From DASTRU01 sp035761045 (GTDB taxonomy: Bacteria > Pseudomonadota > Gammaproteobacteria > Burkholderiales > Burkholderiaceae_E): a stretch of 7,287 bases of DNA. The notes under the pieces are model-generated. The model was not told the DNA's origin and made no database searches. It was given only the letters and a program-made list of their open reading frames with translations. The position numbers were made by a program, and so were the translations under genes. The DNA lies in the NCBI GenBank assembly GCA_035761045.1, contig DASTRU010000008.1, forward strand, positions 1 through 7,287, in the 5' to 3' direction. Numbering within the stretch: the first letter of the stretch is position 1; each line of letters opens with the position of its first letter. Positions 6,348 through 7,287 of this stretch are shown one piece after another.

Positions 6348-6744
6348 CTTTAATGTCCTGATCGTTAGGGAGCTTGCCCGAGCGAAAACGCGCCACGCGC
6401 AAACCGGCCGCTTGAGCCAAACGCGCGATACGTTCCGCACCCGGCGGTTCGTCAAGCAACACGATGGCAAGTGGCGACGAATCTTTACGACAAACGGCGA
6501 AGTCGGCCAATAAACCACCGTCGTCGCCTCGTGCATCCAATACATGCGCCAACGCGGGCTGCACGAGAATCATCGTGCTTGGCAACGCCGATTGCAGCCG
6601 CGCGAACAAGGCTTGTTGTCCTTCGTTAAGCGCGCGGCGAATGGCTGGTGTGGTGGACGACGGCACCGAGCGCGACGGCGCGGCCGCTTTTTTCAATACG
6701 AGTAATACGATCGCCGCGAGTACTAACAACAGAACAAACTTCAT
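6328..6744 (-). CDS. Small membrane-anchored DUF2726-like protein
   Basis: The product has 138 residues. Residues 2-18 are one strongly hydrophobic helix (KFVLLLVLAAIVLLVLK) followed by basic and Pro/Ser-rich linker sequence, so it is probably an inner-membrane-anchored protein with a cytoplasmic domain. Residues 36-120 resemble DUF2726: an ALNEGQQALFARLQSALP start, VQPALAHVLD, then LLADFAVCRKDSSPLAIVLLD and GLRVARF. In DUF2726 proteins this layout (a DF strand, then an ELD strand, then a late hydrophobic strand) recalls restriction-endonuclease-like folds, but function is unknown. Here the usual Glu of the ELD motif is Leu96 and the following His-containing loop is shortened, so any nuclease-like activity is probably lost. 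The ATG at 6744 gives a clean membrane start with AAGGA ten bases upstream; a TTG at 6774 would add ten residues. It ends 20 bases inside hslO. The family match is by memory of the pattern and is moderate. Confidence 0.7.
   Translation of the reverse strand: MKFVLLLVLAAIVLLVLKKAAAPSRSVPSSTTPAIRRALNEGQQALFARLQSALPSTMILVQPALAHVLDARGDDGGLLADFAVCRKDSSPLAIVLLDEPPGAERIARLAQAAGLRVARFRSGKLPNDQDIKDALGFL
6356..6359 (-). promoter_or_regulatory. Ribosome binding site for hslO
   Basis: AGGA on the minus strand, inside the end of the upstream gene, lies 8 bases before the hslO ATG at 6347. It supports that start over any within the upstream open frame. Confidence 0.55.
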
Positions 6745-6754
6745 CTGCGGAAGT

Positions 6755-6759
6755 TCCTT
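6755..6759 (-). promoter_or_regulatory. Ribosome binding site for the DUF2726-like gene
   Basis: AAGGA on the minus strand lies ten bases before the ATG at 6744. The spacing is slightly long but acceptable, and it argues against the TTG at 6774, which overlaps the carbonic anhydrase stop codon. Confidence 0.5.
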
Positions 6760-6770
6760 AAGCGTTTGGT

Positions 6771-7287
6771 TCAACCAATTCGCCTGAGCGCGGTTTTATA
6801 AACCTTCGCGCGCTCTACATACGCTTGGGTATTGCGACGCATACGCGCGATGTCCTCGTCGCTCAGCAAACGCGCGACGCGCGCGGGCGTGCCGAGAATC
6901 AATGCGTTATCGGGAAACTCCTTGCCTTCGGTCACCAATGCGCCCGCGCCGACCAAGCAGTTGCGGCCAATCTTCGCGCCATTGAGCACCACGGCTTGAA
7001 TGCCGATCAAGCTGCCATCTCCAATCGTGCAACCGTGCAGCATGGCTTGATGGCCGATGGTGACACCCGTGCCGATCATGCAAGCAAAGCCTGGGTCGGT
7101 ATGCAGTACCGCGCTTTCTTGCACATTGGAATCGTCGCCGACGACGATGGGCTCGTTATCGCCGCGCAAGGTGGCTTGCGGCCATACGCTGGCCCGCGCG
7201 CCGAGCGTGACGGTGCCGATCACTTCGGCGGACTCGGCCACATAGGCGGTGGGATCGATATCGGGAACGCGGTCACCGAGCTGATAA
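6771..7287 (-). CDS. Gamma-class carbonic anhydrase family protein (5' end outside the window)
   Basis: The frame is open to the window edge. The visible part has 171 residues, beginning YQLGDRVPDIDPTAYVAESA, which is the family's usual N-terminus lacking only the first few residues. The internal GTG at 7241 is therefore not the start. The protein is a left-handed beta helix of hexapeptide repeats (for example GTVTLG, IGTGVTIGH, CTIGDGSLIG, AKIGRN) with a C-terminal helix. Candidate zinc ligands are His62 (VLHTDP), His79 (TIGHQA) and His84 (MLHGC), numbered from the first visible residue. RGDNEPI and NVQESAVLH match the active-site region, where many relatives have NVQD, so Asp is replaced by Glu. 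The family includes true carbonic anhydrases, CaiE/PaaY-like thioesterases and inactive homologues, all trimeric and cytoplasmic; which applies is not decided. It is the first visible gene of the minus-strand run; the next gene starts 26 bases after its stop. Confidence 0.94.
   Translation of the reverse strand, partial: YQLGDRVPDIDPTAYVAESAEVIGTVTLGARASVWPQATLRGDNEPIVVGDDSNVQESAVLHTDPGFACMIGTGVTIGHQAMLHGCTIGDGSLIGIQAVVLNGAKIGRNCLVGAGALVTEGKEFPDNALILGTPARVARLLSDEDIARMRRNTQAYVERAKVYKTALRRIG

Noticed and set aside
5947..6513. Plus-strand open frame of 188 codons antisense to hslO
   Set aside because: It lies opposite Hsp33 and the DUF2726-like gene, with shadow-like composition and no recognisable domain.
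6348..6545. 66-codon upstream extension of the hslO frame
   Set aside because: It overlaps the DUF2726-like gene, does not look like Hsp33, and the ATG at 6347 has its own ribosome site and canonical N-terminus.
1..7287. Mobile element, CRISPR array, RNA gene or prophage signal
   Set aside because: No terminal inverted repeats, transposase or integrase motifs, regularly spaced repeats, or tRNA/rRNA-like stretches were seen, and the gene families are typical chromosomal ones.

Overview
The window looks like ordinary chromosomal sequence from a Gram-negative proteobacterium, most probably a betaproteobacterium of the Burkholderiales type. The evidence is moderately high GC judged by eye, an Hsp33 next to a gamma-class carbonic anhydrase, a YaaA of exactly the usual length, and a lipoprotein signal with a lipobox. 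This placement is an inference from protein resemblance and gene order. I see no mobile element, CRISPR array, rRNA or tRNA. Coding density is very high: the largest gene-free stretch is only 68 bases.

Layout, left to right. (1) On the minus strand, bases 1-125 hold the first 41 codons of a PLP-dependent aminotransferase of the methionine/glutamine-aminotransferase type, cut by the window edge. Just upstream of it (601-158) is a PIN-domain protein of the 'putative toxin, PIN family' type with no recognisable antitoxin beside it. (2) A 68-base divergent gap (602-669) separates this pair from a plus-strand pair: yaaA (peroxide-stress protein, 670-1446) and, 2 bases later, an M14 zinc carboxypeptidase of the cytosolic-carboxypeptidase type (1449-2582). 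(3) After an 18-base convergent gap the rest is one tight minus-strand run. In transcription order from the right edge it reads: gamma-carbonic anhydrase (5' end outside the window), a small membrane-anchored DUF2726-like protein, hslO (Hsp33), an esterase-like-phytase lipoprotein, and a family 5 peptide-type ABC substrate-binding protein. Gaps in this run are 26, -20, 7 and 26 bases, so co-transcription is likely.

How the genes relate. The plus-strand pair and the minus-strand run converge, and each carries an oxidative-stress protein: YaaA limits free iron and damage under hydrogen peroxide, and Hsp33 is a redox-switched holdase. The last two genes of the minus run encode exported proteins (a lipoprotein and a periplasmic binding protein). 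No transporter permease or ATPase gene is in the window, so the binding protein appears orphaned or works with a transporter encoded elsewhere.

Several genes have long in-frame upstream extensions. I trimmed these using Shine-Dalgarno positions, signal peptides and family N-termini; the chosen starts are explained gene by gene. I did not find convincing evidence of a wholly new system. The points most worth a second look are the degenerate DUF2726-like protein overlapping hslO, the orphan binding protein paired with a phytase-like lipoprotein, the yaaA-carboxypeptidase coupling, and the solitary PIN protein.
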